Source: Bacillota bacterium
GTDB lineage: Bacteria > Bacillota_I > Bacilli_A > RFN20 > CAG-826
Direction of reading: 5' to 3'
Assembly (NCBI GenBank): GCA_003501485.1
Contig: DNPJ01000038.1
Span: 1 to 8,248, forward strand
DNA length: 8,248 bases
Position 1 is the stretch's first letter. Each line of letters starts with the position of its first letter. Positions 1 through 6,833 of this stretch are shown piece by piece. Below the pieces are notes generated by a model. The model was not told the DNA's origin, made no database searches, and worked only from the letters and a program-made list of their open reading frames with translations. Both the position numbers and the translations under genes were made by a program.

Positions 1-643
1 TTTTATCTACAATTTTGTCACCGTTAGAAATAAATTTCTTAAAGAAAACTAAAAGTGTTTTGCCGTCAAAACCAACATCAATTCTTGTATCACTCCTACT
101 TGAATAAGATACTTGAGTATCTAATTTAACTGTTAGTTTTACTGGAGAATATTTATATGTATTTAAATCGTTATAAGCATTCACTGGTTTAATTACAATT
201 TCTCCACTTTTACCTGTATCAACTATAGAAGCATCTTTGGCGATTTGCTTATTGCCAGCATATTCTCCAATGACACCTTTAATCTCATATATATTTCCGA
301 TATTCTTTTTTGGAGCATTATCGCCATAATAAGCATAAAATTCACCAGTATTATCTTGAAGAAAATATCCTGAACCATCTGTTCCAGTTATTGTCGCTAA
401 AACGTGGACACTTTTTCCAACCGACGCCTTGTTGCAGGCTTCTAAAGTATCATATCCTCCTATTTCGCTATCACTTGTTGATGTCGTAGTTGAAGAGCCA
501 CCTGTTGTTGATGTGTTTGTCCCACTATCGGTTGAAGTAATAGTATTTCCAGTATTAGAAGTATTTGAATTACTAGAATTATCACATCCTGTGACAAGAG
601 CGATAAGAAGTGCCAAACTTAATGGTATTAATCTTTTTTTCAT
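1..643 (-). CDS. Partial lipoprotein with Ser/Thr-rich linker and OB-fold-like domain
   Basis: This frame is open from ATG at 643 to the left edge, about 214 codons, so the C-terminus is missing. The start has an AAGGAG SD nine bases upstream. Residues 1-20 are a lipoprotein signal peptide (MKKR, hydrophobic core, lipobox VTGC with Cys20). Residues 21 to about 62 are an Asn/Ser/Thr-rich linker. After it comes a segment (roughly 64-130) with the pattern GKSVHVLATITG, then GYFLQDNTGEFYAY, then GNIYEIKGVIGEY, which resembles the small OB-fold domains of secreted nucleases and other surface proteins. A second beta-rich stretch (KLTVKLDTQVSYSSRSD) follows before the edge. The expected location is the outer face of the membrane. 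It is the last visible gene of a three-gene operon; the stop codon of the gene before it touches its SD. The catalytic domain, if any, is outside the window, so the function is unknown. Confidence 0.85.
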   Translation of the reverse strand, partial: MKKRLIPLSLALLIALVTGCDNSSNSNTSNTGNTITSTDSGTNTSTTGGSSTTTSTSDSEIGGYDTLEACNKASVGKSVHVLATITGTDGSGYFLQDNTGEFYAYYGDNAPKKNIGNIYEIKGVIGEYAGNKQIAKDASIVDTGKSGEIVIKPVNAYNDLNTYKYSPVKLTVKLDTQVSYSSRSDTRIDVGFDGKTLLVFFKKFISNGDKIVDK

Positions 644-656
644 GTATTAATTCTCC

Positions 657-2687
657 TTAAAAAGATATTGTGATTGTTGGTCGTATTGAATGAGAGCTAC
701 CATCAACGGCGTAATCGCTTATATATCCTGATCCATTGATATTGTAAACAGAATAATTAAACTCGGTTGACGATGTTTTTGTCCAATAAGAACCATTATA
801 ATTATTAGTATTATACCACGAACCATTTGCACGTGCATATTCACTAACTTTGCATTCTCTAGATGATGATTTATTAGTTGCATCACTCTCAAATCCATAC
901 GCACTATTTAAGTAATCATCTTTGTCAAGAAGTGAGATCTTATCTAAATAAGAATCATCATTAGCGGTAAGATTATTGCTATTTAACGCAAATGCAGTAT
1001 TTAAGAATTCATCATTTAAATATGAGCGAATTGAACTATATTGATAATTGTTGCTATAAACTAGACTTCCATCAATTGTCCTTTCGTCGTAATTATCATG
1101 AAAAACATGAGAGTCTAATAATATTGTAGAAAGGAGTTTATATTCATTATTGCTAACATTTAAGATTTTCCATCTTATTGGTTCGCATTTAAAATAATAT
1201 TCTTTGCCATTAACAATAGATGTTCCATCATTAAATGTATAAGATTCATTGTTATATACTTTAGCAACTTTCTTAAAATAATATTCTCCATTATAAAGAA
1301 TCCAATTATTGATATCAGTAGGCAAATTCTCTAATACAGAAGTTATATTCGTATCTTTAACATAGCTTTGTGGATATAATCCGTATTCAATATATTCATC
1401 ATTAATTTTGATTGCTTCACCACTTGGACGAACTTCTTCACCTTTTTCAATAAATCTAGCTGTATAAGTCATATCGCATGTTACATTGCTAATATTTGGA
1501 GTCCAACCAGCAAAAATATATTCTCTGCCGTCTGATAAATCCTTAATAGGCTTTTCTCCATCATACGATGGTTTACTGCCATAAGGAACATCATTATCAG
1601 TTTCAAGAATATCACCATTATAATTTTTCCAAGTTACGGTAAATGTTTTAATTTCAGTTGTCGCAAATTCGATTGCAGTTAAAAATAATGGTTTTTTATT
1701 TATGGTTGCAATTTTCAAACTTCTAGTTGCATCAAAAGACACATCAATCGTTTTTATTTGTTTGTTAGCAACGACTTCTTTACTTACTTCGTTTAATCCA
1801 TCTAATTTCATCGTTGCAAGGGCAGCACTTGCATCCCCTCCATCACCCCATAAAGATGATTTTGAATCACCAACTTGAATTGTCGCAGAAGGTACATAAG
1901 AATACCCACTTATTTTAATAGCGTTAACATCTTGATTAAGTTCTAAAACAATATATCCGTTTGCATTTGTTGTGCCAAATTTGATCATATCGCCGGCGTA
2001 CCATTTATTTTCGCCACTTCCTCCGCTTCCGCCTCCGTAGACAGTATTAAAAGAACTTACCTCATTAATAATATTATTTGATGGATTGCTTGATGAAAAC
2101 GCGTTAAATACTTCTTCAGTGGTAGTAAATTTATAAGCAGTTTTTCTAGTGCCTAAATCATATTTAATATCATATTTATTCGAAAAAAGCATTTCTTTCT
2201 CTTTTAAAGATATCGATAAAACAACATCGTGATTTGGCATTGAAAAAGAATAAATATTATTATTCGCAGTTAATGTAGTAGTATCTAATTTAACGCTTTC
2301 AATTTCTTTTTGATCGTTTTTTAGAACAACACTAAAAGTTACCAAAGAATTAGCTTCATATTCTTTTTCCAAACCAGTGATTTCATAATCGCTAGATAAA
2401 TTATAAGTAACTTTATAAATTTTAAATTCGGTAGAAGAGCTATCACTTGTTGAAGTTGAACCACTAATAGAACTATCTAGTGAGGTAGATGTTTCGCTAG
2501 ATGAACCGCCTTGTGAAGTTGATGAACCTTCACTCGAACTATCTTTCGATGATGAGGCACTTGAGATATCACTAATAGAGGATGAACCGTCACTAGAAGA
2601 AGATGTAATATCGCTTTGTTCATCACATCCGCTTATTAATAGAATAAATGATGATAATATAGCTAAAATTAAATTTTTGCACTTCAT
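657..2687 (-). CDS. Multidomain surface lipoprotein with InlB-like repeat and C-terminal DUF6273-like domain
   Basis: A 676-residue exported protein. Residues 1-21 form a lipoprotein signal peptide (lipobox ISGC, Cys21), followed by a Ser-rich linker to about residue 87. Then come a small beta domain (about 88-163, ending SMPNHDVVLSISL), a beta-sandwich-like segment (165-345, with a Gly-rich insert near 218-225), and an InlB B-repeat/Flg_new-like module (346-415: TVTWKNYNGDILETD, VPYGSKP, FAGWTP, MTYTARF). The C-terminal domain (427-676) carries the landmarks of DUF6273: YGLYPQSY, EPIRWKIL, KLLSTILLD, SSIRSYLNDEFLNTAF, DKISLL, ARANGSWY, GSYWTKTS and SIRPTITI. DUF6273 proteins are predicted C-type-lectin or sulfatase-modifying-factor-like folds, with no settled function. 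The start lies only four bases after the previous stop and I see no SD, so translation is probably coupled. A ligand- or glycan-binding surface role is inference. Confidence 0.9.
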   Translation of the reverse strand: MKCKNLILAILSSFILLISGCDEQSDITSSSSDGSSSISDISSASSSKDSSSEGSSTSQGGSSSETSTSLDSSISGSTSTSDSSSTEFKIYKVTYNLSSDYEITGLEKEYEANSLVTFSVVLKNDQKEIESVKLDTTTLTANNNIYSFSMPNHDVVLSISLKEKEMLFSNKYDIKYDLGTRKTAYKFTTTEEVFNAFSSSNPSNNIINEVSSFNTVYGGGSGGSGENKWYAGDMIKFGTTNANGYIVLELNQDVNAIKISGYSYVPSATIQVGDSKSSLWGDGGDASAALATMKLDGLNEVSKEVVANKQIKTIDVSFDATRSLKIATINKKPLFLTAIEFATTEIKTFTVTWKNYNGDILETDNDVPYGSKPSYDGEKPIKDLSDGREYIFAGWTPNISNVTCDMTYTARFIEKGEEVRPSGEAIKINDEYIEYGLYPQSYVKDTNITSVLENLPTDINNWILYNGEYYFKKVAKVYNNESYTFNDGTSIVNGKEYYFKCEPIRWKILNVSNNEYKLLSTILLDSHVFHDNYDERTIDGSLVYSNNYQYSSIRSYLNDEFLNTAFALNSNNLTANDDSYLDKISLLDKDDYLNSAYGFESDATNKSSSRECKVSEYARANGSWYNTNNYNGSYWTKTSSTEFNYSVYNINGSGYISDYAVDGSSHSIRPTITISF

Positions 2688-2691
2688 AAAA

Positions 2692-3273
2692 TTATTGGTT
2701 TAGATACTCAAGAATATTTACTTCTAAATCTTCCCAAGCAACAACCTTTCTCATGTTTGAAGCAATTGTTGTTGTTGAAGTTTTTGATGATTTGCCTTGT
2801 TCAGCAACATCTTTTGCTTTTTTTACTTTGCTAGGCGATACATCGCAAGCTTCGTAAATCCATAGAAGAAGTTCTGGGCATAATAACATTGAATAAACAC
2901 GCGATTTAGCGCTTGCAGTTTCAAAATCATTTCCCTCTGCGGCTTCCTCTTCAATTGTTCGATAATACCATGAATCAAAGAAATGCCATTTTTGATTAGG
3001 CTCATGTATGCTTTTATCTACAACATGACCGACCTGTTTTGCGTAATCAAGATAGCCTCCACTAGATTGTTGGTATCTTTCAATAAATTCATCACTAAGT
3101 GGATAATGTTCTTTTTTTGTAATTAAAAAATCCGCGATTTGCTTCATCGTTATTTCTGTTGTAACAGCATTAACGATATTTTCATCACTAATAACATTTT
3201 TAACAGGTGGTTGTTTTACAAACGACAAGCTGATTGCAAGCAATGTAACAAGACCGATAATATTCTTTCTCAT
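2692..3273 (-). CDS. Secreted protein of unknown function
   Basis: A 193-residue protein with a short N-terminal signal-like segment (MRKN then a hydrophobic stretch to about residue 18) but no lipobox cysteine, so it is probably secreted or anchored by its N-terminus. The rest looks helical and soluble. Residues 96-112 contain WHFFDSWYYRTIEEEAA. Residues 125-193 contain LLCPELLLWIYEACDVSP, an Ala/Lys-rich helix, ASNMRKVVAWEDLE and a closing EYL. From memory this last part resembles a short helical module (LLW-EA-GV, A-rich helix, then -R--IPWE) in hypothetical and phage-type proteins; this is a weak recollection. The start has an AAAGGGAAAAGGAAG purine block immediately upstream. It is the first gene of the three-gene exported-protein operon, four bases ahead of the 676-residue lipoprotein. 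I do not recognise a function. Confidence 0.82.
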   Translation of the reverse strand: MRKNIIGLVTLLAISLSFVKQPPVKNVISDENIVNAVTTEITMKQIADFLITKKEHYPLSDEFIERYQQSSGGYLDYAKQVGHVVDKSIHEPNQKWHFFDSWYYRTIEEEAAEGNDFETASAKSRVYSMLLCPELLLWIYEACDVSPSKVKKAKDVAEQGKSSKTSTTTIASNMRKVVAWEDLEVNILEYLNQ

Positions 3274-3306
3274 ATCTTCCTTTTCCCTTTAATATGATAA
3301 CAAATA

Positions 3307-3341
3307 AAAACAACTTATGCATTTATTACATAAATTGTTTT
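3307..3341. promoter_or_regulatory. Imperfect 13-bp inverted repeat in the leader of the exported-protein operon
   Basis: Arms AAAACAACTTATG (3307-3319) and CATAAATTGTTTT (3329-3341) face each other across nine bases. In minus-strand RNA the single mismatch becomes a G-U pair, giving a continuous 13-bp stem followed by TATTTG. It lies 33-68 bases upstream of the ATG at 3273. Read as RNA it could end the upstream SPFH operon or act as a leader hairpin. Read as DNA it overlaps a weak promoter candidate (TTACTT at 3354-3349, 16 bases, TATGTA at 3332-3327) and could be an operator. A terminator here would leave little room for a downstream promoter, so I favour leader or operator. Confidence 0.4.
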
Positions 3342-3465
3342 CTCGGTTAAGTAATTTTGGTGTTATACAAGATTTTAATTTTCTTATTTAAAAAATTTAG
3401 TCCATACTATAGAAACAAAAATTGGAAATTTTATTAATAAAAATCAAAACATAGCAATAAATTTT

Positions 3466-4200
3466 TTATATATAAAGAGTTTTTCCACACGTAGAACATG
3501 TAAATGAATTATCATTATTGTTTTTTATATATTCATGATTCAATCCATTTGTGCAATATTCACCTTTAACAGTATGATAATTAATTCTTATTACTGAATC
3601 GATTTGAAAAAAAGAATATTCACGAAAATCCGGAGTGTAATTAACTTGGAAAGAATCTGTCTTGTTGAAATTCGAGCTTCCATCATTCCAACAATCCTGT
3701 ATTGGATAATATGAGATATTAACAAAGCCTAATTGTTTAAGACAGTTACCTGCTTCTATTTTATCTTTGCCGTCTAGTTCATGAGGTTGATACATGATAG
3801 GAAGATAACCATTAACAGAGTTTGTTATATATTCATATCCTCCTTTTTTTGAATGAATACTAATAAAAACAACAGATTTTTCATCAACAAAACTATTGTT
3901 TTTAAACGATGTTTCGCCATTTATAGAAATTGAATCTATCTCATTTTCTTTAACAAAAATACCAAGATAAACATCTTGCAAATAAGAAATTCTAAAATTT
4001 ACAAAACCTCTTTTTTTAAAACGTTTAATTAATTCCTCTAATTGATATGTTTTACATTTTTCAGAATCCATTTGCACTTGGAGTCTTCCTTTATCATCAT
4101 AAATTGGCACAATACCTGGGTCTTCAGAGCAACCAGTTATTACTAAACCGAATATGTATATAAAATTTATAAAAATTGTTTTAAATTTTTTCGTCTTCAT
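3466..4200 (-). CDS. Lipoprotein with two PASTA-like modules and a Cys/His tail
   Basis: A 244-residue protein. Residues 1-24 are a lipoprotein signal peptide (lipobox ITGC, Cys24). Two similar modules follow: residues 50-117 (YQLEELIKRFKKRGFVNFR, then ENEIDSISINGETSFKNNSF, then VVFISIHSK) and 145-210 (GNCLKQLGFVNISYYPIQD, then SFFQIDSVIRINYHT). The pattern helix, GF-N, D, strand, S-I-I-G, then V-I-I-YH is the PASTA-like arrangement common in Firmicute lipoproteins; true PASTA domains bind peptidoglycan or beta-lactams in PrkC/PBP2x-type proteins. The tail has Cys216, His222, Cys235 and Cys238 (CSTCG), a possible metal site on the outside of the cell. Its ATG overlaps the stop of the SPFH gene (ATGA) and I see no SD, so translation is probably coupled. 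A cell-wall sensing or binding role next to an SPFH protein is inference. Confidence 0.86.
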   Translation of the reverse strand: MKTKKFKTIFINFIYIFGLVITGCSEDPGIVPIYDDKGRLQVQMDSEKCKTYQLEELIKRFKKRGFVNFRISYLQDVYLGIFVKENEIDSISINGETSFKNNSFVDEKSVVFISIHSKKGGYEYITNSVNGYLPIMYQPHELDGKDKIEAGNCLKQLGFVNISYYPIQDCWNDGSSNFNKTDSFQVNYTPDFREYSFFQIDSVIRINYHTVKGEYCTNGLNHEYIKNNNDNSFTCSTCGKTLYI

Positions 4201-5483
4201 ATCTGTATTTTTGGAGGAAACATCCCTTGGAATTCTTCAAAACAATTGGTTTCTTTCCAAGACGAGGTCCCTTGCTTCCAAACCAATGTATCGACCTTAA
4301 TTTCTTGTTTAAGAATCATTTGAATAATTTGATCTTTATTAAAAGGACCAATTGCTTTTTCATCTTTGACAACATAGAAATATGTTTGAGGGATATCGGG
4401 AATATTATTTGTTGGATTTGTTTTATTTTGCTGCAATGATTCAGATATATTTTTTCCGATTGTTTGACCAATCGACAATCCTGTCATTAAAGTGATAGGA
4501 TCAAATCCAGAACTTGTGCCACCACCAATATTAGTGTTTCCATTGCTATTTATTTTTCCGAAAGCATCGGCGCTCGCAACACCAACCTCACCTTTTATCT
4601 CTGCTTCTATAACATTGATGTTTTCTTGTTTTGTTCTTAGGTGTTGTGCATATTGTTGCTCTTCCCTATTAATTTTTAATTTTTCTTCGTAGTCATTTAT
4701 ATCAGCTTCATTCTTTCTAAGAATAACATCTTTCGTTATGCTACGTAATTCGTTGTAATCATTGGAACTTCTATCAACTTCAATTGAATTAATATCAAGA
4801 TTTAAAGCTGTTATTCCATAAATAGAAAATAGTTTTTCAGAAAGCTCGATGTATGAATTATCACTAATTTGTTTTATATTTTTTTCTATTTGTAAAACAG
4901 GAATTTTATTTTCATTTATAAAATCAAAAAATGCAGATTTTATTGTATGAATAATTGTGTCGTTTATTTGCTTTTTTAATAAATCAAAATCAAAATTCAC
5001 TAATTGATGACATTTAATAAAATATTGATAATCTTTAATTTTAAATGTTATTGTTCCTCTAATTGAGACAGGAACAAAAAAATCATTGTATTTCGGATCC
5101 GCTACATCGAAAAAAGGGATAGCGAATTTTATTTGTTGGACATTAGAAGTATTTATAAGAAATACTTCTGCTTGGAATGGCGTGTCGCCATCATACCAAA
5201 GTCCAATAATCGAAGATAACACAGGAAAGTTCTTTGTTTTTAATACACCATCATAAGGACCAACGATAAAATCTTGATTATTTCCATTTTCTTTTTTGTA
5301 AACAAAAACAGCAATTTCGCCGTCTTTAACACGTAAAATAGAACCTGTCCTTATAGCAGTTTCCCGTTTTGATTTTCCTTTTTCAATACCATTTGGATGC
5401 CATTTCCAAATAAGGTAATTCGGTTCATCACATCGGATAACATCAGCGAATCCGCCTTTTTTCTTTTTACTGAAAATACCCAT
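4197..5483 (-). CDS. SPFH/Band 7 protein with C-terminal GYF_2 domain (YdjI-like)
   Basis: A 428-residue protein matching the bacterial SPFH family once labelled virion-core-like, to which B. subtilis YdjI (smaller, about 320 residues) belongs. The N-terminus (MGIFSKKKKGGFADVIRCDE) and the block GLWYDGDTPFQAEVFLIN, then IKFAIPFFDVADPKY, VPVSIRGTITFKI and LVNFDFDLLKKQI are typical; the SPFH core spans about 45-235. A charged coiled coil (245-300, including EEQQYAQHLRTKQENI) leads to GEVGVASADAFGK, a Gly/Asn-rich linker (305-365) and a GYF_2 domain (366-425: YFYVVKDEKAIGPFNKDQI, then LVWKQGTSSWKE). There is no membrane segment, so it is likely an oligomeric cytosolic scaffold at the membrane. 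The start has GAGG five bases upstream, and the SD includes the stop of the preceding ORF. In B. subtilis the related locus acts with PspA in envelope stress; no PspA gene is visible here. Confidence 0.93.
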   Translation of the reverse strand: MGIFSKKKKGGFADVIRCDEPNYLIWKWHPNGIEKGKSKRETAIRTGSILRVKDGEIAVFVYKKENGNNQDFIVGPYDGVLKTKNFPVLSSIIGLWYDGDTPFQAEVFLINTSNVQQIKFAIPFFDVADPKYNDFFVPVSIRGTITFKIKDYQYFIKCHQLVNFDFDLLKKQINDTIIHTIKSAFFDFINENKIPVLQIEKNIKQISDNSYIELSEKLFSIYGITALNLDINSIEVDRSSNDYNELRSITKDVILRKNEADINDYEEKLKINREEQQYAQHLRTKQENINVIEAEIKGEVGVASADAFGKINSNGNTNIGGGTSSGFDPITLMTGLSIGQTIGKNISESLQQNKTNPTNNIPDIPQTYFYVVKDEKAIGPFNKDQIIQMILKQEIKVDTLVWKQGTSSWKETNCFEEFQGMFPPKIQI

Positions 5484-5490
5484 AAATACC

Positions 5491-5811
5491 TCATTTCTTA
5501 AACATATTTGTAAATTCTTTTCCTAAATCTTTAAAAGATTCTTTCAACTCCTTACCCGTGTCACTAAATAAAGCGCCAAAAGTTTGAACCTCTTCATTAT
5601 GTTTTGTCCTTTTTTTATCATTTTTCTTTGAGTTTGAATCTGTTGAAGTTCTTTTCGAACTCATTGTTGGATTATTGTTATTATCATTAGTTTTTTCTTC
5701 ATTAATTGAATAAGAGTTTGATTCATCATTTTTTTTCATTAAAAATGCTTCGTTTTTCATCGTTTTCAGTACTATTTGTTTTTTTGCGCGTTTGATGATT
5801 TTTCTCTTCAT
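5491..5811 (-). CDS. Low-complexity hydrophilic ORF with C-terminal amphipathic helix; probably a displaced tail of the zinc-ribbon protein
   Basis: A 106-codon open frame from ATG at 5811. The middle is Asn/Ser/Lys/Thr/Glu-rich and probably disordered. The end (QTFGALFSDTGKELKESFKD to FTNMFKK) looks like an amphipathic helix with phenylalanines on one face. The C-terminal part is likely translated because its TGA sits inside the SD of the SPFH gene. The N-terminal 25 or so residues are doubtful: ATG 5811 has no SD, the stretch is Lys/Ile/Val-rich unlike the rest, and the zinc-ribbon frame over the same bases encodes residues of the same hydrophilic type as the later part. Deleting one base from the A8 run at 5729-5736 would join the two frames. 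I assign no function. Alternatives are an intact small gene starting near 5737 or 5760, or a remnant. Confidence 0.5.
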   Translation of the reverse strand: MKRKIIKRAKKQIVLKTMKNEAFLMKKNDESNSYSINEEKTNDNNNNPTMSSKRTSTDSNSKKNDKKRTKHNEEVQTFGALFSDTGKELKESFKDLGKEFTNMFKK

Positions 5812-5893
5812 CTTGTTTTATATTATCTTTAACATTTTTATCAGTATCTGATTTTGAAAAATTATTTCTATTAGTGTTTTTTTTAGAATTTTA
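5726..5893 (-). other. Cryptic in-frame extension after the zinc-ribbon stop codon
   Basis: Reading through the TAA at 5893-5891 in the zinc-ribbon frame gives 54 sense codons (5890-5729) before TGA at 5728-5726. They encode a hydrophilic chain beginning NSKKNTNRNNFSKSDTDKN and ending STENDEKRSIFNEKK, with no ATG, GTG or TTG that could start it independently. The composition matches the disordered middle of the next ORF. The A8 run at 5729-5736 marks the point where a one-base loss would continue the frame into that ORF. Either a single longer protein was broken by a nonsense change and a homopolymer shift, or the assembly carries errors here. Confidence 0.45.
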
Positions 5894-6706
5894 GTTTTTT
5901 CTTCGTTCGACCACAATAGCTTTTTCATCGTTAGAATTAACAAATTCACAAACGTTGTTTCCATAATTTTCGAAGTATCTTCTTTTTACAAAAGTCACTA
6001 TTGAATATGCAATTATCCCACCAATACTTGCAATTGCTCCAAAATACCCAAAAAATACCAACGCAAAATAAGGCGATTCGTCAATACTATCGTAATTCTT
6101 AGCTTTATATAATCCAAAAACTATTCCAGTAATTCCAAGCGCAATTAATATAACTAAACCCGTATAAATCAAAATGCGTTTGATTCTTTTAATCCATTTT
6201 TCAGATTCATATCTTCGTTTTTTTTCATTATATTTTTCTTCTAAAAAGTTGTATTCCTCAGTGTTTTCAAAGCACAATTTAGCTTTTATTAAAGTTTGTT
6301 CAATTTTGCTACACCAAGACATAGAACAAGGATTTTTTATATTAATTTGTGAAATTGCCATTGTAAAAAATTCATAAATATCTTCTTTTGTATTCGGTAT
6401 ATAAAATGTACTAATTAGTTCTCTTTTTTCATTAATACTCTTAGTGTTGGAAATAGCTTTAATTAAGCCTTCAATTGAACTTGAACCAACATTATTTCCG
6501 CGTAATTCGTAACCACATGAAGAGCATTTTGTTTCAAATGCCTTTAAAACTTCGCCGCAATTAGGACATTTATGAACCTCACCAGAAAAAACTACTTTTC
6601 TTGCATTCTTATTAGAGTCGCTTTTCCTCAACGTTACTTTTGCTCCACAAAAAGAACAAAAAGAAGCGTCATTATCGATCTCTTTACCACACTGCTTACA
6701 AAACAT
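5891..6706 (-). CDS. Double zinc-ribbon protein with two transmembrane segments (YdjG-like)
   Basis: A 271-residue protein. Two C-x2-C pairs form each ribbon: Cys3/Cys6 with Cys17/Cys20 (MFCKQCGKEI, FCSFCGAKV) and Cys47/Cys50 with Cys61/Cys64 (KCPNCGEVL, KCSSCGYEL). A helical cytosolic domain (about 73-175) includes FYIPNTKEDIYEFFTMAI, recognisable from zinc-ribbon proteins of Firmicutes and Bacteroidetes. Two hydrophobic segments follow, about 178-201 and 212-240, then a short charged tail that stops at TAA. The zinc ribbons and both termini are predicted cytosolic. It precedes the SPFH gene, as a zinc-ribbon membrane protein does in the ydjGHI locus, so a membrane-stress or SPFH-recruiting role is inferred. 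ATG 6706 is chosen because the first ribbon begins at residue 3. It has no SD, and a leader ORF overlaps it. Confidence 0.88.
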   Translation of the reverse strand: MFCKQCGKEIDNDASFCSFCGAKVTLRKSDSNKNARKVVFSGEVHKCPNCGEVLKAFETKCSSCGYELRGNNVGSSSIEGLIKAISNTKSINEKRELISTFYIPNTKEDIYEFFTMAISQINIKNPCSMSWCSKIEQTLIKAKLCFENTEEYNFLEEKYNEKKRRYESEKWIKRIKRILIYTGLVILIALGITGIVFGLYKAKNYDSIDESPYFALVFFGYFGAIASIGGIIAYSIVTFVKRRYFENYGNNVCEFVNSNDEKAIVVERRKN

Positions 6707-6791
6707 AAAAATTTACAAATAAAAAATTTGCCTCACATCTTCTACTTTCGTCTTTGCTATAACTATTATTCGCAACCAAAATCTCATTCAA
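6696..6791 (-). CDS. Short leader ORF (TTG start) overlapping the zinc-ribbon gene start
   Basis: TTG at 6791 lies four bases after AAGGAAGTGA, which differs by one base from the ideal AGGAGGTGA core. The 31-codon frame begins MNEILVANNSYSKDESRRCE and stops at TAA 6698-6696, eight bases after the zinc-ribbon ATG at 6706, in another frame. Because that ATG lacks an SD, ribosomes ending the leader could reinitiate on it. A second candidate uses ATG 6787 and ends at TAA 6715-6713 (24 codons, MRFWLRIIVIAKTKVEDVRQ), six bases before ATG 6706, with the same SD at longer spacing. I cannot tell which is used. No function is known for either peptide; a coupling or attenuation role is inference. Confidence 0.4.
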   Translation of the reverse strand: MNEILVANNSYSKDESRRCEANFLFVNFYVL

Positions 6792-6795
6792 AAAA

Positions 6796-6805
6796 TCACT
6801 TCCTT
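6796..6805 (-). promoter_or_regulatory. Strong Shine-Dalgarno sequence far upstream of the zinc-ribbon ATG
   Basis: AAGGAAGTGA is the best SD match in this intergenic region, yet it lies about 90 bases upstream of the zinc-ribbon ATG at 6706. It fits the TTG at 6791 or the ATG at 6787, which is the main support for a translated leader. Confidence 0.6.
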
Positions 6806-6833
6806 TAAAAGTTAATGTTATTTTATGAAACTA

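Noticed and set aside
429..650. Plus-strand open frame opposite the N-terminus of the partial lipoprotein
   Set aside because: It is antisense to the signal peptide and Ser/Thr-rich linker, has low-complexity Val/Glu/Pro content caused by that linker, and the minus strand has the SD and lipobox.
657..900. C-terminal DUF6273-like domain as a target of a diversity-generating retroelement
   Set aside because: The fold may be C-type-lectin-like, but there is no reverse transcriptase, template repeat or second copy of the region in the window.
2430..2640. Tandem DNA repeat in the Ser-rich linker
   Set aside because: The repetition comes from a run of serine and acidic codons with mixed codon choice and no fixed period.
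3429..3442. Perfect palindrome TTTTATTAATAAAA
   Set aside because: It is pure A/T in very AT-rich intergenic DNA, so it is expected by chance and too weak as a terminator stem.
4227..4692. Two plus-strand open frames (4227-4439 and 4492-4692)
   Set aside because: Both lie opposite the SPFH gene, whose domains are clearly recognisable. They are shadows.
4197..5493. Genetic code 4 (TGA as tryptophan)
   Set aside because: TGA acts as a stop at the ends of the SPFH gene and the ORF at 5491, in each case right at the next start or SD, and tryptophan is encoded by TGG.
6174..6808. Plus-strand open frames at 6174-6377 and 6572-6808
   Set aside because: They lie opposite the zinc-ribbon gene and its leader, have no SD and no recognisable protein features.
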